Positions 8,901-14,903 of a stretch of DNA of 22,277 nt are shown here, piece by piece. The notes beneath the pieces were generated by a model that saw only the letters and a list, made by a program, of their open reading frames with translations, did not search any database and was not told where the DNA came from. Source of the DNA: a virus. The translations under genes were made by a program, and so were the position numbers. Where the stretch lies: positions 1-22,277 of the IMG/VR virus record IMGVR_UViG_3300011187_000066. One strand, written 5' to 3'. Position 1 is the stretch's first letter. Every line of letters starts with the position of its first letter.

Positions 8901-9824
8901 GGTACCGGCAGTCCACAGCTCGTTGATGCCTTCTGGCGAGAACAGGTCGTAGCTGTCGTCAAAGGCATTGACCGCGAGCTGATCAACCAGCGTTTGGGCC
9001 GCTTCCGTGGCACCTTCCTGCGTGGCGCTGATCCCGGCTTCCTTGCCCACCCGGGCCAGGACCTGGGGCAGGGCTTCCGCTGGGACATTCAGCTTGCGGG
9101 CGATCCCCAGCAGACGTGCCGGGGCGACCATGTCGAGCGAGGCTTTGACCGCGCCGGTCAGCAGCGCTGTTCCCGGTTGGTCGATGCCCCGTTGAGCGAA
9201 GGTGTTCTGGGTTTCACCCGTGTTCTGTGCCCAGTTGGACATGCCCAGGCCGATTGCAGCAGGGCCAAGGTCTTCGGCCAGGTTGCCGATCTTGCCGTTG
9301 ACTTTCTGCACGGCGGCAAGGCCCGACGCGGGCACTTTGCCCTTGGCCGCGTTGAACCGGGCGTAGCCTTTCTCCATCCCGGGCATACGCTTGAGCTTCT
9401 TGCCGATCTCGGCCAGCTTCTTTTTGCTCATTTCCTTCATGGCGGTCCGCCGGGCAATCGCGCCTGCGCCGCCGGTCGCCAGGGCAAGCCCGGCGTCCAT
9501 CAGTAGCTGGGGGGCCTGCTCACCCAGCGTCTCCATCCAGTACGTGCCAAAGTCTGCGAGAGAGTCGACATCATCCCAGCTATGGACCTCCGCCGGATTC
9601 TCGGCTATCTCGCGAAGGTTCCGCTCTGCCCCTTCAGCGCCCCACTCTTCCAGGATATCGACGCCTGTCGCACCGCCAAGGGCACTGGCGAACCCGTACA
9701 GGCTCGCTTGCAGGGAATCAACGCCACGGTCCCAGGCACCGTTGTTCTCCCCCCGGCCCATATCGGCCAGGGATTCCTGGATTGGCATTTCTTCATTCTG
9801 GATACTGCTGAACGTGCGGGCCAT
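2985..9824 (-). CDS. Giant virion/ejection protein with zincin-type peptidase site (2279 aa)
   Basis: This single frame of 6840 bp is the largest gene here. Its position after two small and one mid-sized structural gene parallels T7 gp16, so it is probably carried in the virion and delivered into the host. The N-terminus (about 1-110) resembles other giant podoviral internal proteins ('GVDSLQASLYGFASALGG', then an acidic 'DVDSLADFGTYWMETLGEQAP'). Glycine-rich hydrophobic stretches lie near residues 108-125 and 308-325, followed by an acidic low-complexity region. A coiled-coil-like Lys/Arg/Gln stretch lies near 1020-1060. A zincin site H1378-E-V-G-H1382 is followed by FKEWFADK (E1429). 'ENYFPRSYN' lies near 1660 and a hydrophobic helix near 2155-2180 (YMTVPMLFVFMAFGAL). 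The C-terminal half recalls large polyvalent protein-associated (LPD38-type) regions. No lysozyme-type transglycosylase or RNA polymerase motif was seen. The start has only a weak AGAGA site, 9 nt after the previous stop. Confidence 0.85.
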   Translation of the reverse strand: MARTFSSIQNEEMPIQESLADMGRGENNGAWDRGVDSLQASLYGFASALGGATGVDILEEWGAEGAERNLREIAENPAEVHSWDDVDSLADFGTYWMETLGEQAPQLLMDAGLALATGGAGAIARRTAMKEMSKKKLAEIGKKLKRMPGMEKGYARFNAAKGKVPASGLAAVQKVNGKIGNLAEDLGPAAIGLGMSNWAQNTGETQNTFAQRGIDQPGTALLTGAVKASLDMVAPARLLGIARKLNVPAEALPQVLARVGKEAGISATQEGATEAAQTLVDQLAVNAFDDSYDLFSPEGINELWTAGTKGALVGGTLGASVGGVQEGRAYARRKQEIDQEFDSALRSAMDLVDEQEGRAERDAGLAARTDAQVETPAATVMEPEGQDTIDAQAAAMGDPTSSKDTMEVTGGSPQPNESALPEGTIKLPTQNGVAYTTNQEKADLIAETGGDEETMGQVIFNAPGGKRKGNGQVVVAQDARGNPIFERATNDDDINADIEEAMRQAPEGGDVGVATQEEVIQARMTNRGDSVTIDRGGDTLEVQQLDKQPEEQRRSDQVIESTMDSREQSALQAALNETIRDPKVREGARQVLNGERTVSEEIQQQLMTLVGPAFNRILNEDADQSGHQRADYVPEQEPEKTSAPTDLEDFESQDGWEGGDFDAATMTRDIDTVYGDSVDYALENQAPEGAQIAPVLRDEVYPDRQAAEAALASLPEDSMVMASHVQRTDKGFQIAEEFVPDQLASSNLIEQDPQLAKLGSPNNRRVTEREYANRFVEASHGKATNARRKLYRNMAKRAKDREAAGQTRIAAQIRTSMQELADSILTITDSEGNERKIIGTDLVTMGRQILTNQGTTTQMEGRQWDMNAFGAAIATLAENGWSLVEAPGVDPVIGGDKNFSTGRGKVVRLSELAGADTRARKKGNDGYTVFASRDEETGEATSIDPTGDRVTEEVARKRSARARVKQTKTRKNIEELFKGVRDPKGAAGAAIEAHGKLRELRGTQFELLDGTVAPMRDVDGVQNVAAAQKQQFRRLKRQEKGLLDQRDAALPTRADGKPDPEARAMLRDMLRNHSDAVSARERGLTARQRARGAKEPDGIQGVTGVENAENNEDGFLQSTDSYLRSDTSLIDDPARNRTMAETPRTRPEPTTRSDARPVVISRADDAPTAAGAVSEARSNLAQAKARNEAVDDMTVSGGLSFDHLETDAMNLIAESDPVQREQAAQISLAAEKTVNSQAGRTIGYGNLGSAGNSRTIANFIDGILKSVGLDRINMVVSTATALDEVYTAGHITAEERKTARERLSGRYEDRVYTESQRGKPRYKNGRRIAGSLPDNFKPRYVEGIPKAAVFIPRGRTGVIVINPGFTKKKDLLLSIVGHEVGHGVYNSIEEVIRNPRNARERQLQQRLFKAYRDDRENDAAYSADGGFKEWFADKVAAQARGTLRGTSEENRGLAGRLFQSSVEQLRGVFNETKKNTHPRLHPRNKKFENVIRAYTGENVFQEMQDFGFGDMENLDLPNPMTPKDAGITRRRFNMGIDQVRQLGARAGRTTKNLLEQLLDVDSQMRIMKLNEIADLISKRTGTIQKATPYWTAVGRARGEFIGQIQKILPKRMDESSRKLVFWELAQELPTSQLSEKGKELRKVIKNFHQYLLDAGLPIGEWENYFPRSYNTSRMTSKSEDFIQVLVDSGWTRGKAIDLHQRMTEQRSFRDFDGYAPKKLPIQFDREIDTETARKLMDAGFLNDDPYQALTSYIAKYTREAEHRRIFGGFHFLDGYTKPSTLADMEPAARARAEKKNREALEGYLSRYELVPDDYDNGTQEAKDAWLAKGIEDAQRRGLAAYNGEGVIMWLHPDARLDAVMERVLEERTEGMTTEERQAFTKRAHKLVDHALDRADPLDPNTLQYNMIGEIRAYESLRTLAFSGIASVPEVAAAFSRARGEIGIREFRRVIWETAKNGQEIRETARIIGASQDDMGAAMATEMWSRWEDGGKGRVFRNMLPYMFKFNGNDAVVNYSRAVSLKVGMRFLEEAAAEAQKGSSRHQRYLDELDIDIATVQRFQESVRRHGTQKAMGRRGNSGAARDAKKVRDSLNTFIDESVLRPNASERPTWASHPVGTFIFHLKTFAYSFNKRIVGGLAREMETRIRENPDDPVTAAADILYMTVPMLFVFMAFGALSDELRNRIKSLGHDGTWGANDGSILKTTGKALDRTGLFTSMPFFDPVIDTLAGNPNMYSASFGAGPTASHLWDLLGDKGITRNELVRSIPGISQTNSLRSALYE

Positions 9825-9833
9825 AAGGGTCTC

Positions 9834-11519
9834 TTACTTGTTGAAAGGCCGGGATATACCTTCGTTCCGCGTCAGGATGCTCTCCCCCTCACGCCAGCGC
9901 TGGATGCCCTCCTCGGTGACACCTTTCCCACTGTTGTCCTTGGGCGCGTTACCCACGGCGTTCGGCATCCACCGTCCGATCCATTTCGGGATATGGTCGT
10001 ATTTACGGCCCAGAAGGATGATGTCCGTGGCTGTTTTGTAGTCCATGGAGTCCCAGTTACTCATTGGTCCCAGCGCACTCTCCAGCTTGGCCACTGACTC
10101 TGGTTGGCGGAAAGCCAGCTTGACCTCCCGCGTCAGTACGTCCCGGTTCTGCGGTTCGTCACCGGGGCGCATGGATTCAAAGTATTGGTCGAATACTTCA
10201 CTGCTATTGGACAAGTCCACTTCCGCAATAGCCGTTTCGATAGCGGTATCCACCTGCGCTGTCCGTTCTTTAGAGAGCAGGCTTGACCGCTCCTGCCGTG
10301 CCCGCAGGTCGCGGTTCGGCTTGTTAATATCGGCGTTGGCCTCTGCCAGTGAGATATCGTTGCGCGTCTCGACGGTATCTTCCGCCATGGCACGTTGGGA
10401 GTCGTTATCCGCCGTCACTTCGCCGCGCCGGAACGAGGCTTCATCGGCATTCATGCCTCGCCCCTGTACAAAGTCTGTCAGGCGGTCCGGATTGGAACCG
10501 TGGACGGCGTTCATCCCCGTCAACTGCCGACGGAAAGCGGACGGTCCGGCAGGCTGCTCAGGGGCCGGGGCTGCCGGTGTCTGTGGTGCCGCATTACCGG
10601 CAGCCTGCAACGGCGGACGTGCTCCCTGGACCTCCTCATCAGACGGGGCATCGCCCGTGTTGCGTTGCAGGTACTGGATAACATTGTCAGGATCGGCCAG
10701 TTCTTCTGGCGTCACGCCCAGCGTTTCGCTGGCGGCGGCCAGGTTGTTCAGGGTGAACTCGCTCTGGTAGCCGTTCTGGTATGCCTTGGCATCGAGAACC
10801 GCCAGGATCTCCTGGGCGTCAAGGTTCAACGCCCCATCAGTCCCGCCCGCGCGGACTTCGCCGCCCCTGGCCGTCGCGACAGTCTCCTGGCCGTTGATAT
10901 CCGACGTCCCGGCCATTGCATAGACACCCGAGCCGTCGATTTCGCGCAGGGGGTTACCCTCGGTGACTGTCATCCGGGTGTTCCGGTTGATCGCCCCCTT
11001 GAACGACGGCGACCGGCCCAGCACATCGCTGGCCATTGCCCGTGTCCGCCGGGCGAAGTCCGGGTCTGCAAACGCTGCTTTGGCGTCGCCGTTGAAGCGG
11101 TCCATGATCTCGGCATCAATCTGGGCGCGGACTTTGGCCGCTGCTGCATTCTCACGGGCCGTCTGCCGGGCACCGGTTTTGTCCCGGGTGTCCGCTGCAC
11201 TGGCCAGGTAGGTTTCCCCCTGGGCATCGCGGAGTCTGCTCTGGGACTGTACTTCCGTGTCACTGATGTCCAGCTCACGCATCATCGCTTCGAAATCGTT
11301 ATCGATGGCCAGCTGCTGCTGTCCGCTGGTCACGTCGAATTGGCGCGCCTGCTCTTGCCGGGCATTCCGGGCATCCAGCATTTTGCTATCGACGCGGTAG
11401 CGGTCGGTATCGGCCCGGGTCTGTACGCCCTGACGCAGGGCAGCCGTGCGCTCCTGGTTCGCCAGGAACTGCATACCTGCCTCCAGTCCCCGGAAGCCGC
11501 TTGAGTAATACTCTGCCAT
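9834..11519 (-). CDS. Internal virion / ejection protein, T7 gp15-like by position (561 aa)
   Basis: This hydrophilic, almost entirely helical Ala/Gln/Arg-rich protein has no TM segment and no catalytic motif that I recognise. The N-terminal 130 residues are rich in Q, R, A and D with long predicted helices. A Pro/Ala linker at about 299-327 (APQTPAAPAPEQPAGPS) separates two halves. The second half has a conserved-looking 'FRQPESVAKLESALG...SNWDSMDYKTATDIILLGRKY' segment near 465-510. It sits between the small gp14-like pair and the giant protein, with 12-nt and 9-nt gaps, which is the place of gp15 in T7-type ejection modules. The ATG has AAGGG 7 nt upstream. The role is inferred from synteny and composition, not from sequence homology. 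Confidence 0.65.
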   Translation of the reverse strand: MAEYYSSGFRGLEAGMQFLANQERTAALRQGVQTRADTDRYRVDSKMLDARNARQEQARQFDVTSGQQQLAIDNDFEAMMRELDISDTEVQSQSRLRDAQGETYLASAADTRDKTGARQTARENAAAAKVRAQIDAEIMDRFNGDAKAAFADPDFARRTRAMASDVLGRSPSFKGAINRNTRMTVTEGNPLREIDGSGVYAMAGTSDINGQETVATARGGEVRAGGTDGALNLDAQEILAVLDAKAYQNGYQSEFTLNNLAAASETLGVTPEELADPDNVIQYLQRNTGDAPSDEEVQGARPPLQAAGNAAPQTPAAPAPEQPAGPSAFRRQLTGMNAVHGSNPDRLTDFVQGRGMNADEASFRRGEVTADNDSQRAMAEDTVETRNDISLAEANADINKPNRDLRARQERSSLLSKERTAQVDTAIETAIAEVDLSNSSEVFDQYFESMRPGDEPQNRDVLTREVKLAFRQPESVAKLESALGPMSNWDSMDYKTATDIILLGRKYDHIPKWIGRWMPNAVGNAPKDNSGKGVTEEGIQRWREGESILTRNEGISRPFNK

Positions 11520-11531
11520 GGTCTTGCCCTT

Positions 11532-12128
11532 TTAGATCGCTACCATCAGCGCAGTAGCTGCTAATGAACCCATCATTGCTGTCTGTGACGCCTTGGCATT
11601 TGCCTTGGCGCTACGGTTCGCGTTTTCACGTGAAACCTGCATACCTGCGGCATCGGACAGGCCCTGTGCTGACTGACTCGATACGCCCCGGCCAATGTTG
11701 ATCAGTTCGTTGCGAAAGCCCCGGTTACGGTCGAACTGGTTGATCCGGGCCTCGTTCAGCGTGCTGGCGTCACCGGTCGCCTTGCCCAGGCTCGCTTCCC
11801 GGTTGGCGCTTTGGATCTGCGCCCCGGTGCGCCGGAACCCGTACCGGCTGGCGTCCCGGGTCGCCCGGGCACGTGAGCGCTCGGCGCTTGTGCCGTCGGC
11901 TACCCGCTCCTTGGCGTCATCGATGATGGACATATTCCGTAGCGAGGAGATTGCCTGATCCTCGACCGGGATATAGTCCTGCTCATAACGCGCCTGATCG
12001 CGCTTGGTGATGTCCGCCATCGTCTGGTCCGGGTCTTGCGCGTTGTACCGCACAGATCCAGGCATGACACTGGTAGACCCCCTCCCGCTCAGGCGCTCAA
12101 GGAGTTGCTGGTTGTTGTATGGGATCAT
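11532..12128 (-). CDS. Small Ala/Arg-rich internal virion protein, T7 gp14-like (198 aa)
   Basis: The protein is hydrophilic and helical, ending in a short hydrophobic tail (MMGSLAATALMVAI). Its length is close to that of T7 gp14 (196 aa), which forms part of the ejected channel, and its place upstream of the 561- and 2279-residue proteins fits that role. It shares a layout with the gene just before it: 'Y.PVE.QAISSL' near residue 53, 'YGFRRTGAQ' near 95-103, then an Ala/Asn-rich helical C-terminus. The pair may be an old tandem duplication. Its ATG overlaps the preceding stop as TGATG, so translation is probably coupled. Confidence 0.62.
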   Translation of the reverse strand: MIPYNNQQLLERLSGRGSTSVMPGSVRYNAQDPDQTMADITKRDQARYEQDYIPVEDQAISSLRNMSIIDDAKERVADGTSAERSRARATRDASRYGFRRTGAQIQSANREASLGKATGDASTLNEARINQFDRNRGFRNELINIGRGVSSQSAQGLSDAAGMQVSRENANRSAKANAKASQTAMMGSLAATALMVAI

Positions 12129-12841
12129 CAGCCACCGAACCTCTGGCGTAGCCCTTTCTGGAACGAGTTTAGCTCGTTATTGCCGTAGGTGTATTCTGTG
12201 TGCTTCCCACCGGGGATCATTGTCCCGGTCAGACGATCAACCCTGTTCTCCCCCGTTTTCACCGTATTTCCGAACGCTTTGTCATAGGCACTTTTCCCGG
12301 CGACAACCGCCGCAGTACCCACCTCCCCTACGGCATTTGCCCGGGCCTGGTCTTTGAGGGTCTGGGCATCCAGTTCGCTGCGCGCCGTCAAATTTGCTCG
12401 CCGCGCTGCGCCGGTCAGGGCCGACTGCGTCTGTCGGGCCATGCCCTGCCCCGTCTTGATCACGTTCAGAGTGTCAGCGTCGATCGAATCCCGAGCCGTC
12501 TGGTCCGCACCGGTCTTGATGGCCGTGCGCCCTGATTCAGCGGCACCGGCCCGGCGGAATCCGCGCGATGTCGTCGCCCCTGAACCAAACGTGCCAGCGG
12601 TGGCATCCGCGCGCAGGCCCACAGCTTTCGAGCTTGCCGCCTGCTGTTCCAGGTCCGCGTTCTGCCGTCCGGCGACCATGGCCGAGCGCTTACCGGCATC
12701 TGCCGTGTCCAGCTCGGAAATTGCCGCCTGTTCCAGGGGCCGGAACGCCTCTTCATGGCGCTGGTCCTTCCGGACAGCGATCTGCGCCAGGGCTCTCTCC
12801 TGCGCGGAGGCCCGTTGTTCCGGGGCTTTAGCCTTCGGCAT
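12128..12841 (-). CDS. Ala-rich internal virion protein, related to the next gene (237 aa)
   Basis: This basic, Ala/Thr/Gly/Gln-rich helical protein starts with MPKAKAPEQRASAQERALAQ. Landmarks are 'FRPLEQAAISEL' near residues 33-44 and 'SRGFRRAGAAESGR' near 92-105, which align with 'YIPVEDQAISSL' and 'YGFRRTGAQIQSAN' of the next protein. The C-terminus differs: 'GNTVKTGENRVDRLTGTMIPGG', then 'NELNSFQKGLRQRFGG'. It is probably a minor internal or ejection component, or a tail-associated protein. The ATG at 12841 has GGAG 7 nt upstream and overlaps the GNAT-like gene by 14 nt. No catalytic motif is evident. Confidence 0.6.
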   Translation of the reverse strand: MPKAKAPEQRASAQERALAQIAVRKDQRHEEAFRPLEQAAISELDTADAGKRSAMVAGRQNADLEQQAASSKAVGLRADATAGTFGSGATTSRGFRRAGAAESGRTAIKTGADQTARDSIDADTLNVIKTGQGMARQTQSALTGAARRANLTARSELDAQTLKDQARANAVGEVGTAAVVAGKSAYDKAFGNTVKTGENRVDRLTGTMIPGGKHTEYTYGNNELNSFQKGLRQRFGG

Positions 12842-13262
12842 AGCTCAACTCCTTTCCGACAGTCATAAACGTCTGTCGATAACCGTAGGGCTTGAGCGCT
12901 TTGCCCCAGCCCACTCGTCCAGTGGCCTCGATGGCCTCGCAGCCGTACTGCCGTGCCCAGGCCGTGATGCGCCTGTCGACTTCCGGCATCCAGTCGACTT
13001 CCGGCGCGTCAACGGCGGCACTGACAATCTCCGCGATCCATCTGCCCGGGAGCTTCACGACCGCCGTGGTCACGCATCCGATCAGCCCGCTGGCGTCATA
13101 TACCAGCCAGGGCGTCTGCTCCCCGTCCAGTATTCCGCGCATCAGCTCGGTCACTGTCACTTGGCCCTGTGACCTCTCTGCTGCCATAAGCAGACAGGGT
13201 GCGATGAACGGGGCCATCTGGTGGACGTCAGCGAACGGCACTTCATACACGCGTACGCTCAT
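12828..13262 (-). CDS. GNAT-like fold phage protein (144 aa)
   Basis: The pattern is that of small phage proteins with an acetyltransferase-like fold found next to head-tail genes: an N-terminal 'VYEVPFADVHQMAPFIAPCLL', a central 'PWLVYDASGLIGCVTTAVVKLPG' beta-hairpin, and a C-terminal 'WARQYGCEAIEATGRVGWGKALKPYGYRQ'. The last part matches the 'GR.GW...L...GY' ending of such proteins. The usual acetyl-CoA loop (Q/R-x-x-G-x-G/A after the central strand) is not obvious, so enzyme activity is doubtful and a structural role is likely. The start is the ATG at 13262, which overlaps the preceding stop as ATGA; an in-frame upstream ATG at 13385 would lie deep inside the preceding gene. Confidence 0.6.
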   Translation of the reverse strand: MSVRVYEVPFADVHQMAPFIAPCLLMAAERSQGQVTVTELMRGILDGEQTPWLVYDASGLIGCVTTAVVKLPGRWIAEIVSAAVDAPEVDWMPEVDRRITAWARQYGCEAIEATGRVGWGKALKPYGYRQTFMTVGKELSYAEG

Positions 13263-13894
13263 ATCCCGCCGTACCCCGTCGTGAAGATGCGTGACGTGTT
13301 CGTGCGCCGGGCGATCTCTTGCGCGCGATCCACTTCCGCCCGGTAGGCGTTGTAGTGGAACCCGGCAAGATTCGGGTCGTACCATTCCGTGTTCCGGATC
13401 TCCATGAGCCGTGACAGCGTCCCGTGGATGATGCCATCGGCAAACTCATCCAGGATGCCGTCGGGGATGCCCGTGGCACCCCGGACCGGCTTGATCGCCG
13501 CCCGCCCGCTGATCGTGTACGCCCCTTTGGACGTGGGGGCCAGCGTGAACGTATCCTTGCTGTGGTCGGCCAGAAACAGGAACTCGGGCTTGTCCTGGAT
13601 AGACGCAAAATTCTCGCCGTAATGCTCCCGGAGCATCCGGTGGTTGGCCGTGGCCATCGGCTCCTTGTCGCGGTAAACCTCAAGCGGCGCGACAATACGG
13701 GTGTCCACCGGCAGATTGCTAATTGCGACACTGGTGTCGCCTTTGCCAATGGTCTCGCTGAACGTATGAATCCACGCCTGCGACTCGTGGAAGAATCGCT
13801 GGGCCTGCGAGCGGATCGCCTGGGCGATACTCGGCACCGGGCAGCTCATCACATGCGGCAGGATCTCTGGCATGAGGTCGCTGTATTCAGCCAT
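13259..13894 (-). CDS. Head-tail connector-like structural protein (211 aa)
   Basis: The N-terminal pattern 'YSDLMPEILPHVMSCPVPSIAQAIRSQAQRFFHESQAWIHTF' (Leu-Met-Pro...Leu-Pro...Cys-Pro, then a helix with Phe/His and Trp) is one that recurs in phage connector genes just after the head-tail adaptor. The middle is beta-rich ('TSVAISNLPVDTRIVAPLEVYRD', then 'FTLAPTSKGAYTISGRAAIKP'). The end is helical, with 'LEIRNTEWYDPNLAGFHYNAYRAEVDRAQ'-type residues; the stretch 'WYDP..AGFHY..YR.E...A' is common in this group. The start is the ATG at 13894, overlapping the adaptor stop as TGATG; a GTG one codon upstream is the alternative. Synteny suggests it belongs to the connector or tail hub. Confidence 0.62.
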   Translation of the reverse strand: MAEYSDLMPEILPHVMSCPVPSIAQAIRSQAQRFFHESQAWIHTFSETIGKGDTSVAISNLPVDTRIVAPLEVYRDKEPMATANHRMLREHYGENFASIQDKPEFLFLADHSKDTFTLAPTSKGAYTISGRAAIKPVRGATGIPDGILDEFADGIIHGTLSRLMEIRNTEWYDPNLAGFHYNAYRAEVDRAQEIARRTNTSRIFTTGYGGI

Positions 13895-14553
13895 CACTCA
13901 ATACCCTTTTGCTGGTTCTTGTTGGTCGTGTGCGGGTCCAGTGCTGCTTCAAACTGAAGTCTGGCCCCGAGCGCGCCGCGAAATCGGTTGTAGGCAGCAG
14001 CGGCACGCTGCTCATTCCCCGCGAACTTGGAGTGCTTGGAGTAGGCCCGATACAGCAGATAATCGACCAGCACCGGCACGTATACATCATCTGCCGGTAC
14101 CGTGTTGGTCAGGGCCGTCAGGTCAGTGAAGGGACGGGCTACCGTGATCGACAGGGCACCCGTGCCGTCGTTTGGCGGGTATACCTGAAACTCCAACGGA
14201 ACGGTCGCATCGTAGATGTAATGGTCGGCGTCCTTGGTTTCGCCCAAGGCCCGCCAGCCGGGTTCCGTGGCATCGAGGCGGTCGATGTCCACCAGTCGAC
14301 ACGGCTTTCCGGACACCGCGTTATGTGTCGCCCGGAGCAAATGTAGGGTGCCACTCGGCAGGGGCTGGATCACCCCCGGCGCGAGTGACTGGTTGATCCG
14401 CAAACTGTTGGCGGTGGGTTTGAGAACGACCAGCTCTTTCAAGCCATCGTTGAGCCACGCAATCAGCTCGGGGTCCGTCCAGCGTACCCCGGCATCATCC
14501 TGGATCAGGTAGCGTGCACGCTCAACAATGTACGATACTTGGCGCGTTCCCAT
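13894..14553 (-). CDS. Head-tail adaptor, DUF6682-type (219 aa)
   Basis: The protein resembles the DUF6682 phage adaptor family, which docks below the portal and joins it to the tail nozzle. Visible features are an N-terminal helix with 'ARYLIQDDAGVRWTDPELIAWLNDGLKELVVLKP', a 'QPLPSGTLHLLRATHN' strand, 'DHYIYDATVPLEFQVYPPNDG' and a C-terminal helical part 'VPVLVDYLLYRAYSKHSKFAGNEQRAAAAYNRF'. 'DDaG.rW....LI.WLNDG..E' is the most diagnostic part. The gene starts 6 nt after the preceding stop (TAAGGGAGTATG), so the GGAG is only 1 nt from the ATG. This unusually tight spacing suggests initiation by ribosomes finishing the upstream gene. No other in-frame start is available, because the TAA lies in frame. 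Confidence 0.75.
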   Translation of the reverse strand: MGTRQVSYIVERARYLIQDDAGVRWTDPELIAWLNDGLKELVVLKPTANSLRINQSLAPGVIQPLPSGTLHLLRATHNAVSGKPCRLVDIDRLDATEPGWRALGETKDADHYIYDATVPLEFQVYPPNDGTGALSITVARPFTDLTALTNTVPADDVYVPVLVDYLLYRAYSKHSKFAGNEQRAAAAYNRFRGALGARLQFEAALDPHTTNKNQQKGIE

Positions 14554-14559
14554 ACTCCC

Positions 14560-14835
14560 TTACTCGACAGTAAGCTGGATCTGTTTCTCGGCTGCAATTC
14601 CCTGAGCGGCATACACCAGATGCTCGGGGAGATCGCGAGGCTGCCCAGCTTTGAGCTGGACGACCACCATGTCTTTGGTTACGACCCGCAGGTTCTGCGG
14701 TGACGTTACCTTGCGTAAGCCGCCACCGGCTGCGGGAGCTGGAGCGTCTTTAGGTTCAGGTGTTTTTGCCGGAGTCTCCACCGGCTTCTCCGCCGGTTTC
14801 TCAGTGGACTTCTGTGAAAGGTTCGGGTTGGCCAT
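14560..14835 (-). CDS. Small protein with Lys/Pro-rich arm, likely virion component (91 aa)
   Basis: I cannot name the family. Residues 1-40 form a disordered Lys/Pro/Glu/Ala arm (repeats of 'EKPAEKPVETPAKTPEPKD'). Residues 41-91 form a small beta-like domain, 'LRVVTKDMVVVQLKAGQPRDLPEHLVYAAQGIAAEKQIQLTVE', similar in style to small phage proteins found between the capsid and adaptor genes. Its place directly after the capsid gene suggests a head decoration or completion role. GGAG lies 6 nt upstream of the ATG. It is separated from the capsid gene by a GC-rich hairpin, which may lower its expression relative to capsid. Confidence 0.6.
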   Translation of the reverse strand: MANPNLSQKSTEKPAEKPVETPAKTPEPKDAPAPAAGGGLRKVTSPQNLRVVTKDMVVVQLKAGQPRDLPEHLVYAAQGIAAEKQIQLTVE

Positions 14836-14855
14836 AGGGCACTCCTGGGATTATC

Positions 14856-14884
14856 AAAAGGAGAAACGCCCCCGCCCGGGGGCG
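14856..14884 (-). terminator. Candidate weak terminator or hairpin after the capsid gene
   Basis: On the minus strand, 19 nt after the capsid stop codon, CGCCCCC and GGGGGCG can pair (7 bp, all G-C) around a GGGC loop. The stem is followed by TTTCTCCTTTT. The interrupted U-tract suggests partial termination or 3'-end protection of the capsid message rather than full stop, since essential-looking genes continue downstream without another clear promoter until dyad B. Confidence 0.5.
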
Positions 14885-14903
14885 GGGAGCGTCAGGCGAC
14901 CGT

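Noticed and set aside
2985-9824. Giant protein as an N4-type virion RNA polymerase
   Set aside because: No T7-like polymerase motifs (such as the HDSFG-type motif C or the Arg/Lys-rich motif B helix) were seen; the large size alone is not evidence.
10395-11504. 369-codon open frame on the plus strand
   Set aside because: It is antisense to the 561-residue ejection protein, with no recognisable features.
13263-13385. 41-codon upstream extension of the GNAT-like gene
   Set aside because: It overlaps the connector gene heavily and has shadow-like composition; the ATGA-coupled start at 13262 is better.
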